NCBI GenBank assembly: GCA_018699075.1
Contig: JABIPV010000002.1
Span: 1 to 6,681 of the forward strand
DNA from: Kordiimonadaceae bacterium
GTDB taxonomy: Bacteria; Pseudomonadota; Alphaproteobacteria; Sphingomonadales; Emcibacteraceae
Length of the DNA: 6,681 nucleotides
Direction: 5' to 3'
In this document: in pieces, positions 1 through 5,626 of the stretch
Layout: every line of letters starts with the position of its first letter
Numbering within the stretch: the stretch's first letter is position 1
Notes under the pieces: model-generated
What the model was told of the DNA's origin: nothing
Database searches by the model: none
Seen by the model: only the letters and a program-made list of their open reading frames with translations
Translations under genes and position numbers: made by a program

Positions 1-627
1 GCTTGAGGTTAAAAAATTTGGGTTCCAGCCAACTGAGCGTGTAAAATTCAATAACCGACGACTTTTACCAATTCCCACCGTGAGAAGGTTTGTGTAGGTT
101 GGATTAACATTATAGTTTTCCCGACCTACATATTCAGTCGGCATCACAGCCTTAAAAATTAAGGACTTATCCCATTTGCGTGGATCGCCTATTGCCGATA
201 AGCGGCTATATGTATCGGGATGGCTGCCATGGCGAGCAAATACTGCCGCCGTACGGCCATCTGGCCGCGACCAAAGGGCAGCCACCGCGTGATCATCGCT
301 CTCAAATTGATCATATAATTCGTAGTGTCCCTCCTCACCACTGATAAGCTTACGCCAGTATAAATCAAGGTCGCCATGTTCTGATGGATTTTCATTATCA
401 ATAGAAATACCCGTGAACATCGAAATTGGATCGTCCGGATTTGATATGTCGACAATAGCACGCTCATCCTGAAACCAGCACCATCCGGCTGTTGGTGTCG
501 TCGGTCCGCCAGAAAACTGAATAAGATCACCTTTGACAAAATTAATATCCTGAACAGTTTCGCTTGCTTTACCTGCGTTTGAAGCCAAAAGAGCTAGCCA
601 AAATACCAAAAAAGCGTTTATTTTCAT
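1..627 (-). CDS. Secreted BNR_4-type beta-propeller protein, N-terminal part (C-terminus beyond window)
   Basis: Open from an ATG at 627-625 to the left edge, giving 209 residues with no stop, so only the N-terminal portion is seen. Residues 1-21 form a signal peptide (Lys3, a hydrophobic run, small residues before Ser-Glu), which predicts export. Residues 49-60 read WCWFQDERAIVD, the entry motif of BNR_4 (neuraminidase-like propeller) proteins. It is followed by DDH at 111-113, RHG at 132-134, NPTYTN at 175-180 and WNPNF at 201-205, all typical of that family's first blades. Family knowledge: BNR_4 proteins include PL24/PL25 ulvan lyases and many uncharacterised secreted glycan-active proteins. 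His113, His133 and Tyr178 are candidate active-site residues, which is inference. The ribosome binding site is weak (GGAAAA about 10 bases upstream). The gene is divergent from the 1050-residue propeller gene. Substrate and total length cannot be determined here. Confidence 0.8.
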   Translation of the reverse strand, partial: MKINAFLVFWLALLASNAGKASETVQDINFVKGDLIQFSGGPTTPTAGWCWFQDERAIVDISNPDDPISMFTGISIDNENPSEHGDLDLYWRKLISGEEGHYELYDQFESDDHAVAALWSRPDGRTAAVFARHGSHPDTYSRLSAIGDPRKWDKSLIFKAVMPTEYVGRENYNVNPTYTNLLTVGIGKSRRLLNFTRSVGWNPNFLTSS

Positions 628-751
628 AATCAATTTTCCAATTTTAAATTTCTTCCCTAACCACCAAGTTATGCGATTATTTCCCCCTATACAAATGCTT
701 TAAATTAAGGCACTTTAATGCCTAATTATAAAACCATAAGGGAAAGACACC
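628..751. promoter_or_regulatory. Divergent intergenic spacer with a short dyad
   Basis: These 124 AT-rich bases separate two divergently transcribed genes for secreted propeller proteins, so promoters for both must lie here. A perfect 5-bp inverted repeat AGGCA/TGCCT with a 6-base spacer occupies 708-723, close upstream of the rightward start, and could be an operator. A TATACA hexamer at 688-693 is a possible -10 on the + strand, but no convincing -35 accompanies it. The rightward gene has a ribosome binding site TAAGGGA at 737-743. Promoter positions are not resolved. Confidence 0.4.
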
Positions 752-3700
752 ATGTTGATATTTAAATCCGCTAAAACAGCGACGATACTCATTTTGGCTT
801 TTATGCTTACACAATTTACATTTCTACATGTTAGTCAAGCCACAGAAACCATTAACCCATCACTTTTCGCCGCTAAAGAATACCGGCTCATCGGCCCGTG
901 GCGCGGGGGTCGAGCGGTGACCGTTTCCGGTGTTGTAGGTGACCCACTTACTTATTATATGGGCACGGCTGGCGGCGGTGTCTGGAAAACCACTAACGCG
1001 GGCACATCATGGTTTAATGTTTCTGATGGTTTTTTCAATGTGGGCACCATCGGTGCAGTTGCCGTATCTGAATCGGACCCCAATGTGGTGTATGCAGGTA
1101 CTGGTGAAGGACCAATTCGCGGCGTTACGACCGCAAGCGGTGATGGCATGTATAAATCAACCGATGCCGGCAAAACATGGACACATATTGGCCTGCCAAA
1201 AGCAGGGCAAATCCCAAAAGTCCGAATTCACCCGACCAATCATGACATCGCCTATGTAGCGGCTCAAGGTAACATCTGGGGTCCGAACGAAGAACGCGGT
1301 ATTTACCGAACTGAAGACGGCGGTGAAACATGGGAACATGTACTAAAAATTGACCCACAAGTTGGTGGTGGGGACCTTGTGATGGACCCAACCAATCCGC
1401 GCGTTCTATATGCTGCAATGTGGGAAAATGGACGCACACCATGGTATATCCTTTCCGGTGGTGAAAAAGGTGGCATTTGGAAAACTTCTGACGGCGGCGA
1501 TACTTGGGAGAAACTTGAAGGTGGCCTTCCATCAAATATCGGTAAAGTCGGCATAGATGTATCTGCCTCTAATCCTGGCCGTGTCTATGCTGTAGTAGAA
1601 GGCGATATGTATTCCGAAGATGGCGGTATTTACCGAACTGAAAATGGTGGTAAAGATTGGACCAACATCAATTCGAACCGTATTACCCACACACGAGCAT
1701 GGTATTATAACCACCTAAAAGCCGATCCAAATGATGACAATACGGTTTATGTGATGAACGTTCCCTTCATGAAATCTATTGATGGTGGCAATTCATATGA
1801 ATTACTTGATGTCGGACACGGTGACACTCATGACCTTTGGATCAACCCTGATAATAGTCTTAATATGGCGCTGGCGGATGATGGTGGTGCGGAAATTACT
1901 TTTGACGGTGGTAAAACCTGGTCTAGCATTATGAACCAACCAACTGCTCAGTTTTACCGCGTGATTACGGATAATATGAGCCCTTATCGCATTTATGGTG
2001 GTCAACAGGACAATTCAACAGTAGCTATAACATCCGAATCTTTCACAGGTGGCATAGGCGTTGATGATTATTATTCCGTAGGTGGCGGCGAAAGCGCACA
2101 CATTGCCTTTGATGAAAACAACCCAAAACTGGTTTATGCGACCACAATCAACGGTACACTGACCGAAATGGATACGGAAAACAGACGAACTCGCCCTATC
2201 AAACCATATCCACAATATGTATTCGGAATGAACGCCGAAGACCTTAAATACCGTGCTAACTGGAACGCACCAGTGGCATCATCTCCGCATGATCCAAGCA
2301 TTATTTATTATGGATCCCAGTACGTCCTTAGAAGCGCTGACCGCGGGGTAACTTGGGAAGAAATTAGCCCAGACTTAACGCGTAATGAAAAAGAAAAGCA
2401 GCGCCTTAATGGTGGCCCACTGACAGTAGAAAACGTTGGCGCAGAATTTTATGGCAACGTTTATTACATTGTTGAAAGTCCTCATGAAAAAGGCGTCATA
2501 TGGTCCGGTAGTGATGACGGTCTTGTCTATATCACACGTGATAATGGCGGTTCGTGGGAAAATGTAACCCCAAGGGGCGCACCAGAAGGAATGATCAACG
2601 CGATTGAAGTCAGCCCACACGATCCCGCAACTGCATATATTGTTGTTTCAGCATATAAAATGAATGATACAAAACCATATATATATAAGACAAAAAATTA
2701 TGGTGATAGTTGGAAACGTATAGATAGTGATTTGCCAGAAGACAGTTTTGCCCGTGTCGTTCGTGAAGATAAAAGCAAACAAGGGTTATTATACGCCGGA
2801 ACAGAAACAGAGTTATTCATTTCCTTCGATGATGGCGATAATTGGCAATCCTTACATTTAAATCTTCCCCCTGTTCCAATCACCGACCTTACCATCAGGC
2901 AAGGTGATTTGGTTGTGGCAACACAAGGACGCGGTTTTTATGTAATGGATAATATCTCAATCTTCAGCCAAATTGCCGATGATCAAGCAGAAAAAGAACT
3001 TCATGTACTCAACCCAAGCCCGACCATGATGGTCACTGGTCGTCGTGATGGCAGCAATATCGAAGGAAAAAACCCCCCAAATGGCGTCATCTTATCTTAT
3101 CATATTAAAGATGATCAGGAAGGTCCTCTTTCAATAGATATTCTTGATAGTCTTGGTACTCTCGTACGTCATTATTCAAGTGAAGAAAGCGCACGTGACC
3201 GCTGTGTAATAGGTAACATGTCACCACGTCAAAAACGTAAATTGACTTATCCTGCAAAAAAACAGGGAATGAACCTTTGGACATGGGACATGCGCCGGGA
3301 AGGTCTGATCTGTATTGACGACGTCTTTATGTTTTCTGGCTGGAACGGGGCAAAAGTGATGCCTGGTGATTATCAAGCACGTATTTCTATTGGTAATGTG
3401 CAAGAAACAGTCCCTTTCTCGCTTCTTCCTGATCCACGCGATAGTGCAGTAAAATCAGAATATGATGTTGTTGAAAGTAAAATTGTTGAAAGTACTCAAT
3501 TATTTAACGAAATCATCACTTCACTGGATAACACCCGTACAGCGCGCCGTCAGATTAAAGGATTGATGGCTGATAATTTGAATAATGCCGATCTTCAAAT
3601 GAACGCAACACAGGCGGTTGAACAAATTGGTGAATGGGAAAAGAAAATCACCCAAGTTTATTTCCAAGTTCTTGAAGATGAAGATGCATGGCCAAGTATG

Positions 3701-3904
3701 CTAGAAGTTCAAGTAAAGCACGTTGTCGATGTAATTGACCGCGCAGGCGCTCCAATAGCAAACGGTGCGCTTCAGCGTTTAGAAGATTTAAAAAGTGAAT
3801 GGGCCGGACTAAAGTCAGACCTTGAAACAATTAAGACAAACCATATAGAGCCAATTAATCAATGGGCCGAAAACAATAACGTTAGACATGTTGTCTCACC
3901 TTAA
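752..3904 (+). CDS. Secreted sortilin-like (VPS10-type) Asp-box beta-propeller protein
   Basis: The product has 1050 residues, about the usual length for this bacterial family annotated as VPS10/sortilin N-terminal, BNR or 'glycosyl hydrolase'. A signal peptide covers 1-30, with probable cleavage after SQA. GPWRGGRAV at 48-56 is the family's N-terminal signature. Eleven Asp-box motifs (S/T-x-D/N-x-G-x-S/T-W type) end near residues 87, 143, 194, 252, 303, 349, 390, 535, 602, 654 and 698, marking propeller blades. Other family landmarks are GDTHDLWINP (357-366), YGGQQDNST (415-423) and EISPDLTRN (537-545). After the propellers come GMNLWTWDMRREG (839-851) and PGDYQARISI (871-880), a beta-sandwich-like module, then a mainly helical tail from about 895 to 1050. 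The only two cysteines, Cys818 and Cys854, could form a disulfide after export. The start is supported by TAAGGGA 8 bases upstream. Biochemical function is not established for these proteins; the hydrolase label is only a name. A GC-rich hairpin follows the gene. Confidence 0.9.
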   Translation: MLIFKSAKTATILILAFMLTQFTFLHVSQATETINPSLFAAKEYRLIGPWRGGRAVTVSGVVGDPLTYYMGTAGGGVWKTTNAGTSWFNVSDGFFNVGTIGAVAVSESDPNVVYAGTGEGPIRGVTTASGDGMYKSTDAGKTWTHIGLPKAGQIPKVRIHPTNHDIAYVAAQGNIWGPNEERGIYRTEDGGETWEHVLKIDPQVGGGDLVMDPTNPRVLYAAMWENGRTPWYILSGGEKGGIWKTSDGGDTWEKLEGGLPSNIGKVGIDVSASNPGRVYAVVEGDMYSEDGGIYRTENGGKDWTNINSNRITHTRAWYYNHLKADPNDDNTVYVMNVPFMKSIDGGNSYELLDVGHGDTHDLWINPDNSLNMALADDGGAEITFDGGKTWSSIMNQPTAQFYRVITDNMSPYRIYGGQQDNSTVAITSESFTGGIGVDDYYSVGGGESAHIAFDENNPKLVYATTINGTLTEMDTENRRTRPIKPYPQYVFGMNAEDLKYRANWNAPVASSPHDPSIIYYGSQYVLRSADRGVTWEEISPDLTRNEKEKQRLNGGPLTVENVGAEFYGNVYYIVESPHEKGVIWSGSDDGLVYITRDNGGSWENVTPRGAPEGMINAIEVSPHDPATAYIVVSAYKMNDTKPYIYKTKNYGDSWKRIDSDLPEDSFARVVREDKSKQGLLYAGTETELFISFDDGDNWQSLHLNLPPVPITDLTIRQGDLVVATQGRGFYVMDNISIFSQIADDQAEKELHVLNPSPTMMVTGRRDGSNIEGKNPPNGVILSYHIKDDQEGPLSIDILDSLGTLVRHYSSEESARDRCVIGNMSPRQKRKLTYPAKKQGMNLWTWDMRREGLICIDDVFMFSGWNGAKVMPGDYQARISIGNVQETVPFSLLPDPRDSAVKSEYDVVESKIVESTQLFNEIITSLDNTRTARRQIKGLMADNLNNADLQMNATQAVEQIGEWEKKITQVYFQVLEDEDAWPSMLEVQVKHVVDVIDRAGAPIANGALQRLEDLKSEWAGLKSDLETIKTNHIEPINQWAENNNVRHVVSP

Positions 3905-3941
3905 ACTAAAAACGATGATTACAACTAAATAGCCTTTTTAT

Positions 3942-3978
3942 GCAGAAGCGGCCGATCTTAAAGTCGGCCGCTTAATGC
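3942..3978 (+). terminator. Strong GC-rich hairpin after the propeller gene
   Basis: A perfect 10-bp stem (AAGCGGCCGA at 3946-3955 with TCGGCCGCTT at 3964-3973) encloses an 8-base loop. After a small internal loop it can be extended by GCA/TGC (3942-3944 with 3976-3978). It starts about 40 bases after the stop at 3904, so it is the likely transcription end for the large propeller gene. A proper U-tract is missing on both strands, so termination might need Rho or the hairpin might instead protect the 3' end. Confidence 0.7.
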
Positions 3979-4066
3979 TACCTTTACCAGATTAAAATAA
4001 AATAATTTTCAAACTTAAATCGAAAATAATTCTTTTTCTTGATAATTAAAGGCGCAAGGGCAGATG

Positions 4067-4097
4067 AATATTACTGCACCTAATGACCGGTAATATT
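4067..4097 (+). repeat. Inverted repeat / potential RNA hairpin with a nearby extra arm
   Basis: AATATTACTG (4067-4076) can pair with CGGTAATATT (4088-4097): ten base pairs with one G-U, closing an 11-base loop. A second copy of GGTAATAT lies at 4107-4114 (the first is at 4089-4096), so the 5' arm could pair with either copy. No known riboswitch class is recognised. The stem is AT-rich and of modest stability. Confidence 0.35.
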
Positions 4098-4142
4098 ATT
4101 TTATATGGTAATATAAGAAAATATATCGCCTTTATTCAACAC

Positions 4143-4181
4143 ATGGCTAGAAAATCTATTTTGAAGGAGTTTTCGCAATGA
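4143..4181 (+). CDS. Possible 12-residue micro-ORF, overlapping the next one
   Basis: ATG at 4143 gives MARKSILKEFSQ and stops at TGA 4179-4181, which overlaps the ATG at 4178 as ATGA, the arrangement of translationally coupled genes. No ribosome binding site is visible before this start (the upstream bases are pyrimidine/A-rich), so it may only be the chance frame that contains the AAGGAG of the next micro-ORF. It has no recognisable family and expression is unproven. Confidence 0.12.
   Translation: MARKSILKEFSQ
4164..4169 (+). promoter_or_regulatory. Shine-Dalgarno-like AAGGAG in intergenic region
   Basis: AAGGAG sits 8 bases before an ATG at 4178, close to ideal spacing. It is stronger than the ribosome binding sites seen for the annotated genes, yet it leads into a frame of only 10 codons. 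It could be a leader-peptide start, the remains of a lost gene, or chance. Confidence 0.35.
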
Positions 4182-4210
4182 TAGCGATTGGTCCGTTAAC
4201 GTTAATTTGA
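4178..4210 (+). CDS. Possible 10-residue leader-like peptide MIAIGPLTLI
   Basis: A 10-codon frame starts at ATG 4178 and ends at TGA 4208-4210, preceded by AAGGAG at 4164-4169. The peptide MIAIGPLTLI is hydrophobic with no regulatory run of a single amino acid, so classical amino-acid attenuation is not suggested. Its 3' end overlaps TTAACGTTAA (4196-4205). About 80 bases downstream is the mutually exclusive hairpin set at 4287-4333. No + strand gene follows within 1.4 kb, so if it is a leader its regulated target is not apparent. It may instead be a gene start with the body lost. Confidence 0.2.
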   Translation: MIAIGPLTLI

Positions 4211-4214
4211 TTAT

Positions 4215-4234
4215 TTAACTAAAAAATTAACCAT
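4215..4234 (+). promoter_or_regulatory. CtrA-like half-site TTAACCAT with an offset TTAA
   Basis: TTAACCAT at 4227-4234 matches the CtrA half-site described in Caulobacter, and another TTAA lies at 4215-4218, 8 bases away rather than the canonical 7. In an AT-rich region such matches arise easily, so this is weaker than the site at 4363-4377. Confidence 0.2.
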
Positions 4235-4286
4235 GAATAAAAACCGCGCTCATTTTTAAAATGCTTTTTTGAAAACACCAGATAAA

Positions 4287-4333
4287 TAAATAATAAAAAA
4301 ACTTATTATTTAAGCTATTGAATAATAAGTTTT
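4287..4333 (-). terminator. AT-rich hairpin with U-tract downstream of mnmD; has an alternative pairing
   Basis: A perfect 13-bp stem joins 4298-4310 (AAAACTTATTATT) and 4321-4333 (AATAATAAGTTTT) around a 10-base loop. Read leftwards, from the end of mnmD about 120 bases away, it is followed by a run of T (complement of the A-run at 4295-4301), which fits an intrinsic terminator for the GNAT-mnmD operon. Read rightwards it is followed by TTTTATAT. The stem has only one G-C pair, so it is weak. The same arm TTATTATTTA (4303-4312) can instead pair perfectly with TAAATAATAA (4287-4296), giving a competing 10-bp hairpin. Confidence 0.45.
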
Positions 4334-4359
4334 ATATCATTATGTGTCATTTTTACAAC

Positions 4360-4429
4360 TGGTTAACAGTAAGTTAATTTTAGTGTGACTTTTATACAAC
4401 TATTCACTTTTGTTAACCAAAGAGTCACA
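4360..4429 (+). repeat. Two crossing inverted repeats around GTTAAC motifs
   Basis: TGGTTAACA (4360-4368) and TGTTAACCA (4411-4419) are perfect 9-bp inverted copies. Separately TGTGACTTTT (4384-4393) can pair with AAGAGTCACA (4420-4429), ten pairs with one G-U. The two pairings interlock, so in RNA they would make a pseudoknot-like fold; in DNA they are simply two dyads. GTTAAC is itself palindromic and also occurs at 4195-4200. Confidence 0.3.
4363..4377 (+). promoter_or_regulatory. Candidate CtrA box TTAA-N7-TTAA
   Basis: TTAA at 4363-4366 and TTAA at 4374-4377 are separated by exactly 7 bases, the full-site spacing bound by the cell-cycle regulator CtrA in Alphaproteobacteria. Two GANTC sites, the CcrM methylation target in the same class, lie nearby at 4422-4426 and 4446-4450. 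No annotated start codon follows on either strand, so any regulated transcript would be non-coding or antisense to mnmD. AT-richness makes chance matches a real possibility. Confidence 0.35.
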
Positions 4430-4454
4430 TAAATGCAACTATAACGATTCATTG

Positions 4455-5123
4455 TTAATATTTTCCACATAACATTTCTCTTTTCTTTCCATACCCTTTT
4501 CGCTTCGACATTTTGAAATTTACGGCGGATAAACCACGCCTAACGAAGCCTGCCGACGTAAACGTTGCCACTTTCGCATCTTGATTAGAAAGTCTCGCCA
4601 TCTGTTTGAATATATCATCGCTCCACATGTCAGGATTTTTAGCAGGCGCAAAGCCATCCAAGTACCATGCATCCGCTTTAACATGACTTTGTCTTAAACA
4701 TTCTCCACTATCACCGATTAATAAGTGAAACCTTATACGCCCGTTACATAAAGAGACATCTTTTGCTGGATATTGAGTTAAAAATTCATCCTTTAAGTAT
4801 TTCAATTCGGGCCAATGAACAGCCTTATTCATTTCTACTTTAGAGAGAGGATGCATTTCAGTAGCGAAATACATTAAAGTCTGATTTTCACTGCTATTTT
4901 GCAGCCATAATTTCATAGTGAGCAAAAAATTAAGCCCGGTACCAAAGCCCAACTCATAAATTGTGAATTGATCTTTCCCATCCCACACTTCCGGCGCACC
5001 AATACCATTCAGGAACACTTCTTGGCTTTCTTCTAATCCATTTTCAGGGGAAAAATAGATATCATCATATATTTGAGAGCGCGGCGAACCATCATCTTGC
5101 CAGAATATTTTATCCCTACTCAT
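4455..5123 (-). CDS. mnmD: MnmD: tRNA (5-aminomethyl(-2-thio)uridine34) methyltransferase, stand-alone
   Basis: The product is a 222-residue cytoplasmic SAM-dependent methyltransferase of the DUF752 family, equivalent to the N-terminal half of bifunctional MnmC. It methylates nm5(s2)U34 to mnm5(s2)U34 in tRNA anticodons. ELGFGTGLNF at 57-66 is the SAM-binding motif I. DAWYLDGFAPAKNPDMW at 151-167 is the family's catalytic signature, with the Asp of DGFAP presumed catalytic. TFTSAGFVRRGL (188-199) and GYGKKREML (210-218) complete the fold. The protein stops right there, so the FAD-dependent MnmC1 oxidase domain is absent. I chose ATG at 5123-5121, which overlaps the upstream GNAT stop as TGATG; a TTG one codon earlier (5126) is the alternative. 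There is no clear ribosome binding site, so translation is probably coupled to the GNAT gene. Confidence 0.88.
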   Translation of the reverse strand: MSRDKIFWQDDGSPRSQIYDDIYFSPENGLEESQEVFLNGIGAPEVWDGKDQFTIYELGFGTGLNFLLTMKLWLQNSSENQTLMYFATEMHPLSKVEMNKAVHWPELKYLKDEFLTQYPAKDVSLCNGRIRFHLLIGDSGECLRQSHVKADAWYLDGFAPAKNPDMWSDDIFKQMARLSNQDAKVATFTSAGFVRRGLSAVNFKMSKRKGYGKKREMLCGKY

Positions 5124-5626
5124 CAAAGTTCTGAAAAAGCTGAATGATACTTAATTTTCCCTGACACTTTTGAAAATGCCCCTTCCACAAGTTCTAATGC
5201 CATAAAATTTTCCTCTGGAACGTCATATTCACATGAAATTCCATATTCTATTGAAGCTTTAAAACCAAAGCGCGGATAATAATCAGCATGACCGAGCAAC
5301 ACCACGCCCTGATATCCCATTTTTTTGCATTCTTCCAAGCCTTTTTTAATCAAATTAGTCCCATAACCCATTTTCTGGTAATTTGGATAAATAGCGACAG
5401 GCGCCAATCCCATAATATCTATATCGTGGTCACAAAGTGTTACCGGGGAAAATATAATATGCCCTACGACATTTCCGCCCTCTTCTTCAGCGACCATTGA
5501 AATGATCGGACTTGCTTTCTCTCTTAATAATTCTACGAGCTGTGCTTCGCCAGAACCATCAAACGCAGACAAATGAATATTACGTACATCATCATAGTCT
5601 TTTTTTTCTTCAAATCGAATTTTCAT
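5123..5626 (-). CDS. YhbS-type GNAT family N-acetyltransferase
   Basis: The 167-residue protein covers a single GNAT domain, which transfers an acetyl group from acetyl-CoA to an amine. GLAPVAIYP at 73-81 is the beta4 strand leading into motif A. Q84-K-M-G87-Y-G89-T is the acetyl-CoA pyrophosphate-binding loop. LGHADYYPRFGF at 111-122 is characteristic of the YhbS/COG3153 subgroup. No signal peptide is present. The start at ATG 5626 has AGGA 4 bases upstream, a short but usable spacing. It is the first gene of a leftward operon with mnmD, overlapping it by one base. The acceptor substrate is unknown; coupling to a tRNA-modification gene hints at, but does not prove, a role in RNA or translation factors. 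Confidence 0.85.
   Translation of the reverse strand: MKIRFEEKKDYDDVRNIHLSAFDGSGEAQLVELLREKASPIISMVAEEEGGNVVGHIIFSPVTLCDHDIDIMGLAPVAIYPNYQKMGYGTNLIKKGLEECKKMGYQGVVLLGHADYYPRFGFKASIEYGISCEYDVPEENFMALELVEGAFSKVSGKIKYHSAFSEL

Larger units (their letters stand above)
4343..4440 (+). repeat. Three imperfect 18-bp direct repeats spaced about 40 bp
   Basis: The copies are TGTGTCATTTTTACAACT (4343-4360), TGTGACTTTTATACAACT (4384-4401) and the more diverged AGTCACATAAATGCAACT (4423-4440). The first two agree at 15 of 18 positions and the second and third at 12 of 18. Start-to-start distances are 41 and 39 bases, close to four helical turns, so equivalent positions would face the same side of the DNA. 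This is iteron- or operator-like, but only three units exist and the third is poor. Confidence 0.35.
3979..4454. other. AT-rich non-coding region between convergent genes
   Basis: No reading frame of ordinary length exists here on either strand; all starts run into stops within about 12 codons. The region is visibly more AT-rich than the flanking genes. Because the upstream gene ends at 3904 and mnmD ends at 4455 from the opposite side, neither needs a promoter here. It holds a hairpin at 4067-4097, two tiny overlapping frames with a good ribosome binding site at 4164-4169, a three-arm hairpin set at 4287-4333, TTAA boxes, and spaced imperfect repeats at 4343-4440. It could be a small-RNA locus, a decayed gene, or an extended terminator/binding-site region; the sequence alone does not decide. 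Confidence 0.5.

Noticed and set aside
189..539. A 116-codon minus-strand frame near the left edge
   Set aside because: It overlaps, in another frame, the BNR_4 gene that reads open to the edge with signal peptide and family motifs; its own translation shows no domain.
1125..1554. Overlapping frames of 83-136 codons on the minus strand inside the large propeller gene
   Set aside because: They lie antisense to a gene with clear family motifs throughout, have no ribosome binding sites or recognisable domains, and are byproducts of the repetitive Gly/Asp-rich coding sequence.
3939..3974. An 11-codon frame MQKRPILKSAA
   Set aside because: It consists almost entirely of the GC-rich hairpin and has no ribosome binding site.
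4051..4097. A c-di-GMP (GEMM) or SAM riboswitch
   Set aside because: GCGCAAGGGCAGA and CGGTAA faintly recall GEMM elements, but the stretch is too short, the conserved helices cannot be drawn, and no gene follows.
4384..4407. A CRP-type site
   Set aside because: TGTGA is followed by TCAC at the wrong spacing, not the N6 spacing required.
4195..4469. A replication origin
   Set aside because: CtrA-like and GANTC motifs plus AT-richness raised the idea, but the only DnaA-box-like 9-mer (TTTTCCACA at 4461-4469) lies inside the mnmD coding end, no cluster exists, and no origin-associated gene (dnaA, hemE, parA, repABC) is present.
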